A stretch of DNA of 64,000 bases from Bolinopsis microptera (Eukaryota > Ctenophora > Tentaculata > Lobata > Bolinopsidae): assembly GCF_026151205.1 (NCBI RefSeq), contig NC_087075.1:5448858-5512857 (forward strand). The letters run 5' to 3'. Below the pieces are notes generated by a model. That model had not been told where the DNA came from. It made no database searches and saw only the letters and a list, made by a program, of their open reading frames with translations. How positions within the stretch are numbered: the first letter of the stretch is position 1; the number at the start of each line of letters is the position of its first letter. The translations under genes and the position numbers were made by a program. This document shows, piece by piece, positions 1-10,996 of this stretch.

Positions 1-55
1 GTGTTTCACGCTCCAGCTAGCCCCTTGTAGGAATCAGCTCTCAAACTCCAAGAAA

Positions 56-3000
56 ATGGAAAATTCAAATCAAGTACCTCAGATGCCAGCCCTGTCCTGT
101 CACCTCAACGAAAACACTCATAGCCTACTTACACCAAGAACAACAGATCTGCCAACTTTAATACGTGCACCCTTCAGCGGTTTGGGTCAGGAACAAACGA
201 ACACCTTAGACTACACAACATCAGTAACTCAAAACAATGTTCAGAAGAGTGAAGTCACCGAAGATCAGTCATTACCAGTTTTTCAACCAGCAAAGGAAAT
301 TCCAGCAACAATCTCCTGGGGTAGCTTCAAAGGACAGGAAATTACAGACCAACTCCACGTGATGTACAACAGAATAATCAGTTGGAAACGTAACATCTTC
401 AAGATCCCATCAGGTACCCTCGGCAAAGCATTTATCGGAGAAATAACTCGACTGCTTGACCTTTGGATCAACAAAACATCGATGGAATCAATATCATTTC
501 TCGCTCTTAACGTATTTACTGCAACAATGCTCCAAAAACCTTCGAAAACCTCAAAAAATCGAGATCATATCAAATACCTCGGAGAACGTTTGGAGAAATG
601 GAAAGCAGGAAAGTTCAAAAAGCTCTTGTCGGAATGTGAGGCTATACAGAAGAGAATACCCCAAAACACACAGCAGAAGAACCAAACCCATGTTGCCAAA
701 GTTTTCACACGACTGATGCTACAGGGCAAGGTTGCGGCAGCTCTGAGATGGATAACAAACAACAACTCACAACCCCTGGAAATCAGTCCCGAAGTTGTCA
801 AAAAACTGAAAACCAAACATCCTGACGCAGCCCCACTAGCAACTGGAGTACTCAAAAAGGATAAGGTGCCCATCGTCGAACCTGTCATCTTCGAAAACAT
901 CGACGCCGAACTGGTCTACAAAGCCGCAAAAATCACGAAAGGAGCGTGCGGGCCCAGTGGCCTTGACAGCGACACCTGGAGGAGGATATTGTGCTCAAAG
1001 TCGTTCGGAAAATCCTCCTCAGACGCTTGTGATTCAATAGCCAGGGCATGTAGGAGGCTCTGCACCGAGAACGTTGACCCGCAGCCAATCGCACCCTTGC
1101 TAAACTGTAGACTTATACCTCTCGATAAGAACCCAGGCATTCGTCCTATAGGTATTGGTGAGGTCTTGCGACGAATAATGGGAAAAACGGTGGTCATGTT
1201 CCTGAAGCCCGAAATCATCAACTCCGTCGGGCCACTACAGCTTTCTGCGGGTCAAGAGGGAGGATGCGAAGCCGCCTGTCATGCAATGTCCGACATATTT
1301 GCTGAAGACGACTGCCAGGGAGTCCTACTGGTGGACGCAACGAACGCGTTTAACAGCCTCAATCGCCAGACAGCACTGCACAACATCAGACACACCTGCC
1401 CCGAATTCGCCACGTACCTAATTAACACCTACAGAAACCCATCGAAACTATTCCTCCCCGATGGCAATCACTTATTATCTAAAGAAGGAACAACACAAGG
1501 TGACAACTGTGCGTCCGGTTTTTATTCCATTTCCACTCTCATGCTTCTACAAGAGTTGTCACTCATCGTCGGCTGTAAGAATATCTGGTACGCCGACGAC
1601 GGAGGAGCTGGCGGCTACTTGGAGTCACTCAAAGCCTGGTGGGACAAACTTCTGATAATTGGACCTCCCATAGGATACTTCCCAAATGCCACAAAGACAT
1701 GGTTAGTTGTCAAACAAGAACACCTAGACAAGGCACGAGAGCTATTTGATGGGACAGGAATCCAGATTACTCAGGAGGGAACTGGGGATAAATCAGGAGG
1801 GCAGAGATACCTCGGCGCTGCCATAGGGACACAGTCATTTATCAAGCAATATGTACAAGATAAGGTGGCAAAATGGGTCACAGAGCTTGAGGAGTTATGC
1901 AAGATCGCACTAACCGAACCCCAGCTGGCGTACTCAGCGTATATCACTGGACTCAGCAAGAGGTGGACATACGTGATGAGGACAATACCAAATATAGCCG
2001 ACCTGTTCGCCCCACTGGAGGCATGTATTCGCTCAAGTTTTCTACCAATAATAGTTGGAAACCATGCTTTCACGGACACAGATAGGGACATTTACAGCCT
2101 ACCCACAAGATTCGGAGGCCTAGCTGTATCCAATCCCGTGGAAATGTGCCCATTAGAATATAGCCTCTCCAGGAAAGCCACACAACCTCTCACTGAGGCT
2201 ATCTTAAACCAGAAACTCACACTCTCCCCTGAGGAAACCCATGAAATGAACCAAAAGATCAAACATGCGAAAAATGGCATTTCTAGTGAGAAAACCCTCT
2301 ACAATAAGTACAAGTTGGCCTCTATTAAAGCAAAATGTACTGACGACATCAGCAGAAACCTGGACATTCTCTGCCAGAAAGGAGCATCGTCATGGCTTAC
2401 CGCTTTACCGCTGGAGGAATTCCACTATACGTTATCAAAGCAGGAATTTTCCGACGCCGTCCTGATGAGATATAAACACCCAATCAGAGACAGGCCGCAG
2501 ATATGTGCATGCTCTAAAGCGAACACCATAGACCATGCACTATCCTGTGCTATGGGAGGTTACAGGGATATGCGGCACAACCAGATCCGCGACCTAGAAG
2601 CCAGTCTCCTGGAAGAGGTATGCAAAGACGTTCGGACAGAACCAAAATTGCTACCTCTTACAGGAGAAACCTTCAAACTGAAGACGACTAACACCCGACC
2701 AGATGCAAGGCTGGACATCACGGCAAGGGGGGTCTGGAACACCGTGGACAAGACGTTTTTCGACGTTCGAGTCTTTCATGACGGGAATAAAAGCAACAGT
2801 GGGCCCATTGACAAAGTGTTTCAGAAACACGAGGCTGAAAAGAAACGAACATATAACAGCCGGGTCCTGGAAGTGGAGAAAAGCACATTTACACCCCTCG
2901 TTTTCTCCACTAGCGGAAGCATGGGGAAAGAGGCTGAAGCTTTCCATAAGAGAATCGCAACACTCATATCAAACAAAAGGGGAACACCCTATAGTGATAC

Positions 3001-3151
3001 GATTTCTCACATACGCCGAAAACTCCGCTTCTCAATCCTCCGCACAACCCTCGCCGCCATCCGAGGACACAGAGGAAGAGCAGTCCAATGGTGCGACGAC
3101 ACGAACAGCGACATCAACCTCATACCAGGATGGACTAGTAATATGTGTTGA
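56..3151 (+). CDS. R2-type LINE polyprotein: reverse transcriptase plus restriction-like endonuclease
   Basis: This 1031-residue ORF copies element RNA into DNA at a nicked target. Visible in order: a basic N-terminal region; RT core with LLVDATNAF near residue 425 and the catalytic YADD near 512; a CCHC knuckle starting CACSK near 816; and a PD-(D/E)XK-like nuclease signature (RPDARLDI, then FFDVRVF) near 880-905. RT followed by CCHC and a restriction-like endonuclease is the layout of R2/R4/NeSL/Utopia-type non-LTR elements. The frame stays open upstream of the ATG to base 2, so the true start may lie outside the window. No internal stop is seen, so the copy may be young. The exact clade is not assigned. 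Confidence 0.88.
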   Translation: MENSNQVPQMPALSCHLNENTHSLLTPRTTDLPTLIRAPFSGLGQEQTNTLDYTTSVTQNNVQKSEVTEDQSLPVFQPAKEIPATISWGSFKGQEITDQLHVMYNRIISWKRNIFKIPSGTLGKAFIGEITRLLDLWINKTSMESISFLALNVFTATMLQKPSKTSKNRDHIKYLGERLEKWKAGKFKKLLSECEAIQKRIPQNTQQKNQTHVAKVFTRLMLQGKVAAALRWITNNNSQPLEISPEVVKKLKTKHPDAAPLATGVLKKDKVPIVEPVIFENIDAELVYKAAKITKGACGPSGLDSDTWRRILCSKSFGKSSSDACDSIARACRRLCTENVDPQPIAPLLNCRLIPLDKNPGIRPIGIGEVLRRIMGKTVVMFLKPEIINSVGPLQLSAGQEGGCEAACHAMSDIFAEDDCQGVLLVDATNAFNSLNRQTALHNIRHTCPEFATYLINTYRNPSKLFLPDGNHLLSKEGTTQGDNCASGFYSISTLMLLQELSLIVGCKNIWYADDGGAGGYLESLKAWWDKLLIIGPPIGYFPNATKTWLVVKQEHLDKARELFDGTGIQITQEGTGDKSGGQRYLGAAIGTQSFIKQYVQDKVAKWVTELEELCKIALTEPQLAYSAYITGLSKRWTYVMRTIPNIADLFAPLEACIRSSFLPIIVGNHAFTDTDRDIYSLPTRFGGLAVSNPVEMCPLEYSLSRKATQPLTEAILNQKLTLSPEETHEMNQKIKHAKNGISSEKTLYNKYKLASIKAKCTDDISRNLDILCQKGASSWLTALPLEEFHYTLSKQEFSDAVLMRYKHPIRDRPQICACSKANTIDHALSCAMGGYRDMRHNQIRDLEASLLEEVCKDVRTEPKLLPLTGETFKLKTTNTRPDARLDITARGVWNTVDKTFFDVRVFHDGNKSNSGPIDKVFQKHEAEKKRTYNSRVLEVEKSTFTPLVFSTSGSMGKEAEAFHKRIATLISNKRGTPYSDTISHIRRKLRFSILRTTLAAIRGHRGRAVQWCDDTNSDINLIPGWTSNMC

Positions 3152-3365
3152 TATTATCTTTATATTTTCAAATTGTATTGTATATAATAATTTTACACTT
3201 TGACCGTTGGGAGCGGTACCTTCAAAAAAGTATGTCCGCAGGCTAGGTTATCGTCAAGGGAAGCATTACCTTACCGTAGATGTTTACTTAACGGCTAGGA
3301 AAGATTCATAGATTCCTCTACTGGGTTAACTTCCGGTTAGCTGATTAAGATTTGTATATGAAGTC

Positions 3366-3425
3366 TTGACCCCCATACCATTGTCGTGACCCCTATACCA
3401 TCATGTCGTGACCCCCATACCGTTG
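3366..3425 (+). repeat. Short minisatellite, about 18-22 bp unit, three imperfect copies
   Basis: The motif cgtgacccccataccat recurs three times with small changes in the presumed 3' region of the upstream LINE. Confidence 0.7.
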
Positions 3426-3520
3426 TCGGTCCACTTAGTGTCGGGTGCAAACGTGAGGTAAAGTAAGATCATTTCCAGAAATTTCAGAAATCCTCCATAA
3501 ATTGCAGAATGTTTAAGGGC

Positions 3521-4711
3521 TTTTTTTTTTTTTTTTTTTTTTTAGAGAGGCTGGGCCTGGTTGGCCCACGAGAGGATAGCATATGAATGCTTTGCCTACC
3601 TCTGGGGTATGGCAGTCCTGTGGGAGGATGCCAGTGGAATCAAGATGTGTAATCAAGGATGATGGTAAGTGTTGTGGGGTGTGTCATAGATAAACGCTTA
3701 AGTGGTGGTTGAGTGTGGAAGAGAGAGGCGAAATAAGACGGCGTTAAAGTAGTCGCTATGTTACACCTGTCTGGTCCAACTCCTCTGGCACCACTAAGCG
3801 TTTAGTGTGGTTTGTAAAGTTGACAATGGTGGAGATGTGTTGGTTGTCGAATATGTCATTGACAGAGAGGTAGTAGTCCCGGAAATATTGACCTCTTATT
3901 TGGGCAATAGCCGGGCACTGTCCGAGAAAGTGTGAGACAGTCTCCTCTTCGTCGCCGCATTTAGGACAAGCACTTGTGTCTGATTTGCGAATGGTGTGTA
4001 GGTGTTTGTTGAGGCCACAATGTCCCGTGATGAGGTGCACTGCAGTTCTATAATTTTGTCTGTTGTTACTGAGTGTAGTGTTGAGATTTTTGATGATGTT
4101 GATGTTTTTATGTCCAAGTGTCAGTTTAGTGTGTCTGGGACCATCAGTAATCCATGATTCTTGATTAAGTTTTGTGACTTTGTCGTTGATCAGGCGTTTG
4201 ATGTAAGATTGTGGAATTGGGCAATTCAAAGTGGATTCACTGGTTGTACCATTTTTGGCCAGCTCGTCTGCTTTTTCATTACCCCACAATCCAATGTGTG
4301 CAGCTATCCATCTGATCTCTAAGGTGTTAGTGGATCCGAGTGTATTGAGGGTGTCGTAACAGTCTCTAGTAGTCCTACTCCTCGTTGAAGGTGAGGATAT
4401 GGCTTGAATAGAGGAGAGACTGTCTGACCATATGATGATGTGTGTGTTTGTATAAGTTGATAGATATTTACAAGCTTCGATGATGGCAGTGAGTTCTGTT
4501 TGATAAACGGTGCAATAATCGGGAAGCTTGAATGATCTTTCATCTAGTGTAGTGTTGTTGTTGTCTGTGGTGATAATATAACCAGCCCCGCTACCTGAGT
4601 CTGTGCGTGACCCGTCTGTGTAGCAGGTGATGGTTTCACTGGGGATGTTGTCGATGGTGTTTTGGAGTGAGCCTCTATAACCAATGTTGTCAGCTCCAGG
4701 AGTGGTGACCG
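3521..4711 (-). mobile_element. 5'-truncated LINE with RNase H domain, bounded by an 8-bp target duplication
   Basis: On the minus strand the element ends in a poly(A) tail (23 T at 3521-3543 on the plus strand) and begins inside its ORF2 at about 4711. TTAAGGGC lies directly outside both ends (3513-3520 and 4712-4719), a clean target-site duplication. The target is the left end of the hairpin repeat that continues at 4712. Confidence 0.85.
3756..4711 (-). CDS. LINE ORF2 C-terminal fragment: RNase H and zinc knuckle
   Basis: About 318 residues. An RNase HI fold is visible, with acidic residues in CYTDGSRTDSGSGAGY, the glutamate in YQTELTAII, aspartate in IWSDSLSS, and WIAAHIGLWGNEKADELA carrying the His and last Asp. 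A Cys-His knuckle follows (CPKCGDEEETVSHFLGQC). RNase H in non-LTR elements is typical of I/R1/LOA-like clades. The endonuclease and RT parts are missing by 5' truncation, so the copy is dead alone. There is no ATG at its start because the frame simply enters from the truncation point. Confidence 0.85.
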
Positions 4712-5190
4712 TTAAGGGCTGTTCCACACCAATTATACAGTCTTAAAATATTTCTTGTTTCATTGAATCATTCAGTCGGCTAAGCTAATTTATCATTCGA
4801 TCCCACCGCCAGCTCATTTCTGGACTTGTGTCTTATTTTCAATTTTCAATTTTCTTCGTCCATCAAATTTTCCTGAACGTCACTTATCATATATTATTAT
4901 TGACTTTTTCCGCCAAGTGACCCTTGGAAACATCATATACTAATAGAGTTTTCTGTGCCTCCAGCAGACCAAGGAGAACATTTCCTTCGTTAACTTACGG
5001 CACAATAAAGTTCTCATAGTTGTCATATTCTGGACAAAAAGTTCGAAATGGACAAATTTTTGAAAAAATTTCAACGGACTTTAACTTGGACGGACATTAA
5101 TTGAACGGACTTTATTTGAACGGACATTAAAATGAACGCTAGGGCCTCCAGCGTTCAAGTAATGTCCGTCCAAATAAGGTCCGATAAGGT
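4712..5190 (+). repeat. Hairpin-bearing dispersed repeat, copy 1
   Basis: About 480 bases matching 5537-6114 closely. Near the right end lies an imperfect inverted repeat (5106-5143 against 5148-5183, about 36-40 bp arms) that would fold as a near-continuous hairpin. Homology ends at gataaggta in both copies. The LINE at 3521-4711 sits at its left edge. Confidence 0.85.
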
Positions 5191-5414
5191 AGTTCCCAAA
5201 AATTATTTCGACAAAAATTTTGGCGGCTTTCCCGTAAATTAATGGCACATATAAATGTTTGCATTGCATTGACACTTTTATTTGTCACTGACACTATACA
5301 ATATACATGTACTTGTAGTTAACCTTAAATTATTTCATGTTCAATTCCATTATTATTCCAAAACCTAAAATTGGGTAATAATATAAAGTGCATGGAACGT
5401 AACAAAAGTTTCCT

Positions 5415-5505
5415 TTTTCCAAATAAAAAGAAATGATATCAATTTAAATTACCGTTTCTGTACTAAACGCGAAATGTTGCCGAGAATGAAATCGGTCGTG
5501 AATGA
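5415..5505 (+). repeat. Diverged copy of the palindrome arm found at 16.4-16.7 kb
   Basis: The stretch contains ccaaataaaaagaaatgata and then gccgagaatgaaatcggtcg. These match in order, with drift between them, the arm at 16430-16500 (ccaaacaaaaggaaatgata, ...accgagaatgaaatcggtcg). Only one arm is recognisable here. Confidence 0.65.
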
Positions 5506-5536
5506 ATCAGAATAAGAAAAGCTAACGACCAACAGT

Positions 5537-6114
5537 TTAAGGGCTGTTCCACACCAATTATACAGTCTTAAAATATTTATTGATTCATTGAATCATTCAG
5601 TCGGCTAAGCTAATTTATCATTCGATCCCAACGCCAGCTCATTTCCGGACTTGTGTCTTATTTTCAATTTTCAATTTTCTTCGTCCATCAAATTTTCCTG
5701 AACGTCACTTATTATATTATTGACTTTTTCCGCCAAGTGACCCTTGAAAACATCATATACTAGTAGAGTTTTCTGTGCCTCCAGTTGTAGGTTTACAACC
5801 TACCAGGACGCGCGCCGAGTTGGACTCGTCGACGGTCCAATATATGGAACAGATATTTTACGAGTATCACCCGTTAATGCCTCCAGCAGACCAAGGAGAC
5901 CCTTTCCGTCGTTAACTTACGGCACAATAAAGTTCTCACAGTTGTCATATTCTGGACAAAAAGTTCGAAATGGACAAATTTTTGAAAAAATTTCAACGGA
6001 CTTTAACTTGGACGGACATTAATTGAACGGACTTTATTTGAACGGACATTAAAATGAACGCTAGGGCCTCCAGCGTTCAAGTAATGTCCGTCCAAATAAG
6101 GTCCGATAAGGTAC
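5537..6114 (+). repeat. Hairpin-bearing dispersed repeat, copy 2, with a 93-bp internal insertion
   Basis: It aligns with copy 1 at 4712-5190, including the terminal hairpin (6028-6105). It differs mainly by an insertion at 5785-5877 flanked by TGCCTCCAG on both sides (5776-5784 and 5878-5886), a 9-bp duplication. The insert starts with a small palindrome, gtaggtt tac aacctac. Confidence 0.85.
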
Positions 6115-6165
6115 TCCTGGTCATGCTACTGAAACAAGTACTCTGCGGCACACAATTGTGAATGG

Positions 6166-6305
6166 TAGATGAAAAAATGAACACGAATATTTTTCGATTT
6201 GACAAATTCCTCGAACCAGTGGTGGTAGCAAATCATACCAGAAAGAATTATTTAAAATTAAATTGGGCACTCAGTGACTGAGCTATTATATTAAGGCCAA
6301 CGTAT
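6166..6305 (+). repeat. Dispersed repeat, inverted partner of 14861-14995
   Basis: Shares gacaaattcctcgaaccagt and tgggcactcagtgactgagc with the reverse complement of 14861-14995, with the same spacing. It lies just upstream of the pentraxin-like pseudogene start. Confidence 0.75.
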
Positions 6306-6545
6306 ATGGGTACTGACTTTTTAAATTTTACAATTTTAGTAATGTTTGGTTGTATTTCCTTCTTCCTTGTCCTGTCCTTGACGCTGCCTGGAGCTACTGG
6401 CGCTGGTACAGCACTAAAAACCGTTCAATATTACGGTGAACCTCAAACGGTCAAACGAGTGTGACATTTCCTTATAGTTTTGGTTCTACTTTTGCATACA
6501 AATGGATGTTTTGCGGTTGGCTACGGTATTCGGGAACGGTATTTA

Positions 6546-7713
6546 TGTGCGCTTAGGGGGTAATTTGGTAGAAGGAGTTAAAGTTGAGAGTTTTAGGCGA
6601 GGTCAGAGGTGTCTTTAGCTTTTCTTTACTTTCGAGATAGAGTGGGGACAATTGAGACAAGTTCGTAAACTAATGTAAAGCGAAGTGGAGTAAAGTATAA
6701 ATACTACTTGTCACAAAATGAGTCACAGTATAGGATTCTGTACCCTCAGTACTGGAACTTACAAACTTAAAAACGTCAAACATTGGGACTTAAGAGTCAA
6801 GGCCCAAGAAACAAGAACCCAGAGCTCAAAAGACAAGAACCTATAACCAAGCCCTAAGACCTAAGGGTCTGAAGCCTAAAAGTTAAGAGCCCAAAGCCAC
6901 TTATTGGATGAAAATACGACCTTATAAATAATTCCTTATCGCATTCATGACGTCATTCACGTGTCTGAATCGTAACAATATCATTATCAATGTCTCTGAA
7001 TTCCGTGCAAAATTCAAATCAATTTATCTGATCTCGTTCTTAAAAGTGTTATAATTGTCTTCGTAAATCTCGTTGCTACTAAAACAATATTGCAAAACAT
7101 TCTTACGTCCTTCTCTTTCAAAGGGATAACCTCCTTATCTTTCAAAGGGAAAACTCGTCTTATAAATCATATGCTACAACAATATTGCAAAACATTCTTA
7201 CGTCCTTCTCTTTCAAAGGGATAACCTCCTTATCTTTCAAAGGGAAAACTCGTCTTATAAATCACGTTGCAAATACACAAAACTCGAACAGCATAAACTT
7301 GTCTCCGTGCGAATCTCCACAGTAACATATTTCTTCACACGATCTTATTACTTTAAAAATTCTAAAATAAGCGCACGTGAAAGTCTGATTTAAATTCCTG
7401 CAGGCTTGGATCATTAACCTGTAAATAATTCTAAAACTTTGTTAATTATCACCTTATCATGAAACCTGGAGATGAGCCGACTGGCTCAATCAAAATACTA
7501 GTCAAGACCATTCAAAACTAACCACTTGGAATGCTCGGAATATCAAGAACTTAAATCTAAACAGCTTAAAATAAGGGTACAGAATCCGTGGGAGGTTCCG
7601 TAGTAAATGGGCTGTAAGTTTCAAGGTCTTTACAATAATTTACGATCATATTAAAATGTGTTATTTGGACTTAAAGAAATGCTCGAATCAGGACGGATAT
7701 TAAACAGCGTACA
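6546..7713 (-). repeat. LTR at the left end (3' LTR of the minus-strand element)
   Basis: The LTR is 1168 bp, with no indel relative to 9829-10996, and all stretches I compared are identical. It carries an internal tandem duplication of about 95 bp (units from 7085 and 7180). The same duplication is in the other LTR, so it predates insertion. Confidence 0.9.
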
Positions 7714-9828
7714 ACACTTCCCTCTTAAAAAATGCTAAGATTGATTCTCTCTGTACAGTCTTTCAGTTAAGATACAGCTAACAGATCTCATATCATATTA
7801 CATGCAGTGTTTCTATGAATCCTTAAAGTCTAAATCACATGCTGCGTTATTAAAGGCTTACGATCATCGATGATAATATAATTATAACATGTCATATTTA
7901 TCGGGTTTATAATCACGAAAAGTTACAATGTAATATCTATTTAGTTAAGGAGGCAATGTTTATTCATAACTGCATTAGGCAGTGAGCTTCAAGTTCATAT
8001 ATCAAATACTGTGTCTTTAATTCGCGGCTGAAATCTGCAGAGTTATTCGTTAGCTTTGTTTTAATCTTCCAAGCTTGTCCGATGTCTTTTCCGTGACTTT
8101 TTTCGAGGAACAGCTTGTCTAAAACTTGCTGGGGGTTGTTATAGAGTGAAGAAGAAGTAGTGAGAGGGTAGTTTCCAGAGTGGTATCGTTATACCTTCTG
8201 TAAGGTTCCTGTTACATAAATTGTGATTCTGCAACTATCATAATTTGCAAAATTACATCAATTCTTTTGGATCATGTCCATGTTCGACCAGTGAGTTATC
8301 CTCTGTTGTCGAACTGAAGAGTGGGCTGGAGGTTCTTTCAGGAGTGATTTAATGTCAGCTTCGGCTTGAACTTTTGCACTCAGCAACATTCATTAGACCT
8401 GTTTTCTTACTGTCAAATCAGCATTTCAATCGGAATGTCTAACTATTTATGGGTATCAAGTGCAACCTTTGTCATCAAGTTCGAAACAGTTAAAAGTTTC
8501 AGCCGTTGCAAAACTACTTATACCAACAGGTAGATCAAATCTTCCAAGTATTTACTACATGGACTCATCAACTAATGGTAGCAACTCCTCGTCAATGAAT
8601 CACTACTTGGTAGAGTTAACCAGCCAGATAGGCATTCATAGTTCTTTCCGTCGTAATAAGTGTCTTTCAGTAACTTTCGGTGTCTTTCAGTGTCTTTCAG
8701 AATCTTTCAAAATTTCATGTGGAAAGGGAGACAGGACCAGTTTTGGCCAGAGTAGACTTGAGAAACGATGGAGCGAACAATGCAAATTAAAGCTTGGGCT
8801 AACCTTTGAAGAGCGAAAAATATCCTTTTTGGTCTGGGGTTGTACCTAGTTTGTTCAGTCTCTGAGCGGTCCGGGGCATTGTTTTCATTCATGGGTTCGC
8901 TGGTTGGTGCTTCCATTTCCATAACAGTGCCGAACATCAGTTTCGTCCTTTCACTTTCGTCCATCGGATCAGATATCTTGTGGTTCTCATCGTCATTGGT
9001 GATCTTTTCAGTAGCATTGCCGGTTCCTTTGCATATCAAGGTTCTTCTAATTGATATCTCTAGAGTGCTCGGATCAATTCGACAAGTCTATACTTCGCTT
9101 ATTATCAACTAAAGCTAGCAAGTAGCGATCAACGTAACAACTGACAAGGGTCATCGTGATGCTAGAATGGGGTCTCTGGGAGGTAGATCTCAGCTAGGGT
9201 ATTTGCTGCGGGTTCATCAGCAAAAGCAGCAACTCCTTGCAATGAACCACTACTCTTAGCTGGGACCCGATCAGATGAACAATCACATTTGTTGATTTTA
9301 TCACCATAAGATATCAGTCCTTGACATTTCTGTAAGTAAAAGTCATAATCCTTCAGGTGGACGAAACTAATTAGTAATTAGTTAGAATGTTAGATGTGGA
9401 TCCTAACCTAGCTTCATCAACTTAGGCATGTTAGTTTCATCGGGTTGTGCTTGTAAGGTATTGTTATCTAGTGTTGACTAGGAGTTTCAGCTTTGCGTTA
9501 ATTTGTAGGGATAAGCTTTATTGTGTCAAAATGGCACACAATCTGCTTATTCGTTTCCAGGTGTTGTACCAGGTAGGTCCAAGAGGCTAGAACTTTGAAG
9601 ATCTTCGAGGGTTCAAGGGTTCCAGGACTGTGTCAATTCTTGAATTTTCTGAAATCTGTAATGGAGAGGCTAAGAAGTTTCCACATTAGGACCAAGTCGT
9701 CTTCAACTCTAATGTAGCAAGTGGATCTCCCATGACTAATGTAGTAAATTATAACCTCGTTTGGGATCGGTTGGCTGAGTTCCAATAGACTGCAGCGTAC
9801 AACTCAGTGCCCGGGTTCTCCACCAAAT
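7714..9828 (-). other. LTR element interior without recognisable retroviral-type genes
   Basis: Open frames here are short and mutually overlapping on both strands. The longest minus frame (8707-9039) lacks an ATG start. It has a basic RYNPRPKRI stretch that might be a decayed remnant, but no domain can be named. Confidence 0.6.
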
Positions 9829-10996
9829 TGTGCGCTTAGGGGGTAATTTGGTAGAAGGAGTTAAAGTTGAGAGTTTTAGGCGAGGTCAGAGGTGTCTTTA
9901 GCTTTTCTTTACTTTCGAGATAGAGTGGGGACAATTGAGACAAGTTCGTAAACTAATGTAAAGCGAAGTGGAGTAAAGTATAAATACTACTTGTCACAAA
10001 ATGAGTCACAGTATAGGATTCTGTACCCTCAGTACTGGAACTTACAAACTTAAAAACGTCAAACATTGGGACTTAAGAGTCAAGGCCCAAGAAACAAGAA
10101 CCCAGAGCTCAAAAGACAAGAACCTATAACCAAGCCCTAAGACCTAAGGGTCTGAAGCCTAAAAGTTAAGAGCCCAAAGCCACTTATTGGATGAAAATAC
10201 GACCTTATAAATAATTCCTTATCGCATTCATGACGTCATTCACGTGTCTGAATCGTAACAATATCATTATCAATGTCTCTGAATTCCGTGCAAAATTCAA
10301 ATCAATTTATCTGATCTCGTTCTTAAAAGTGTTATAATTGTCTTCGTAAATCTCGTTGCTACTAAAACAATATTGCAAAACATTCTTACGTCCTTCTCTT
10401 TCAAAGGGATAACCTCCTTATCTTTCAAAGGGAAAACTCGTCTTATAAATCATATGCTACAACAATATTGCAAAACATTCTTACGTCCTTCTCTTTCAAA
10501 GGGATAACCTCCTTATCTTTCAAAGGGAAAACTCGTCTTATAAATCACGTTGCAAATACACAAAACTCGAACAGCATAAACTTGTCTCCGTGCGAATCTC
10601 CACAGTAACATATTTCTTCACACGATCTTATTACTTTAAAAATTCTAAAATAAGCGCACGTGAAAGTCTGATTTAAATTCCTGCAGGCTTGGATCATTAA
10701 CCTGTAAATAATTCTAAAACTTTGTTAATTATCACCTTATCATGAAACCTGGAGATGAGCCGACTGGCTCAATCAAAATACTAGTCAAGACCATTCAAAA
10801 CTAACCACTTGGAATGCTCGGAATATCAAGAACTTAAATCTAAACAGCTTAAAATAAGGGTACAGAATCCGTGGGAGGTTCCGTAGTAAATGGGCTGTAA
10901 GTTTCAAGGTCTTTACAATAATTTACGATCATATTAAAATGTGTTATTTGGACTTAAAGAAATGCTCGAATCAGGACGGATATTAAACAGCGTACA
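9829..10996 (-). repeat. LTR at the right end (5' LTR of the minus-strand element)
   Basis: Constant offset of 3283 bases from the left LTR over its whole length. The primer-site candidate lies at about 9806-9826 on its inner side. Confidence 0.9.

Larger units (their letters stand above)
1..3510 (+). mobile_element. R2-like non-LTR retrotransposon copy, 5' end outside window
   Basis: The span contains the RT/endonuclease ORF and about 360 bases of non-coding sequence that I take as its 3' region. I see no poly(A) tail that clearly belongs to it, so the right boundary is uncertain. It lies somewhere before the T-run at 3521, which belongs to another LINE. Confidence 0.6.
6546..10996 (-). mobile_element. 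Non-autonomous LTR retrotransposon, 4451 bp, inserted in the pentraxin-like gene
   Basis: Two 1168-bp direct repeats, TG...CA on both strands, flank a 2.1 kb interior (7714-9828). TTTA at 6542-6545 and 10997-11000 is the target duplication. Read on the minus strand, a purine-rich tract (aagagggaagtgt) abuts the LTR at 7713, and a TGG-starting primer-site candidate (tggtggagaacccgggcac) lies three bases inside the LTR at 9829. This fixes the orientation as minus. The interior has no gag, protease, RT or integrase that I can read, so it would need proteins in trans, like a LARD/TRIM. The small TATA duplication size suggests Gypsy, but this is inference. Confidence 0.88.

Noticed and set aside
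5744-6022. 92-codon frame on the plus strand
   Set aside because: It runs across a 93-bp insertion in a dispersed repeat and has no counterpart in the sister copy.
8460-9112. Plus-strand genes in the LTR element interior
   Set aside because: The purine tract and primer-site candidate show the element is on the minus strand, and the frames lack domains.
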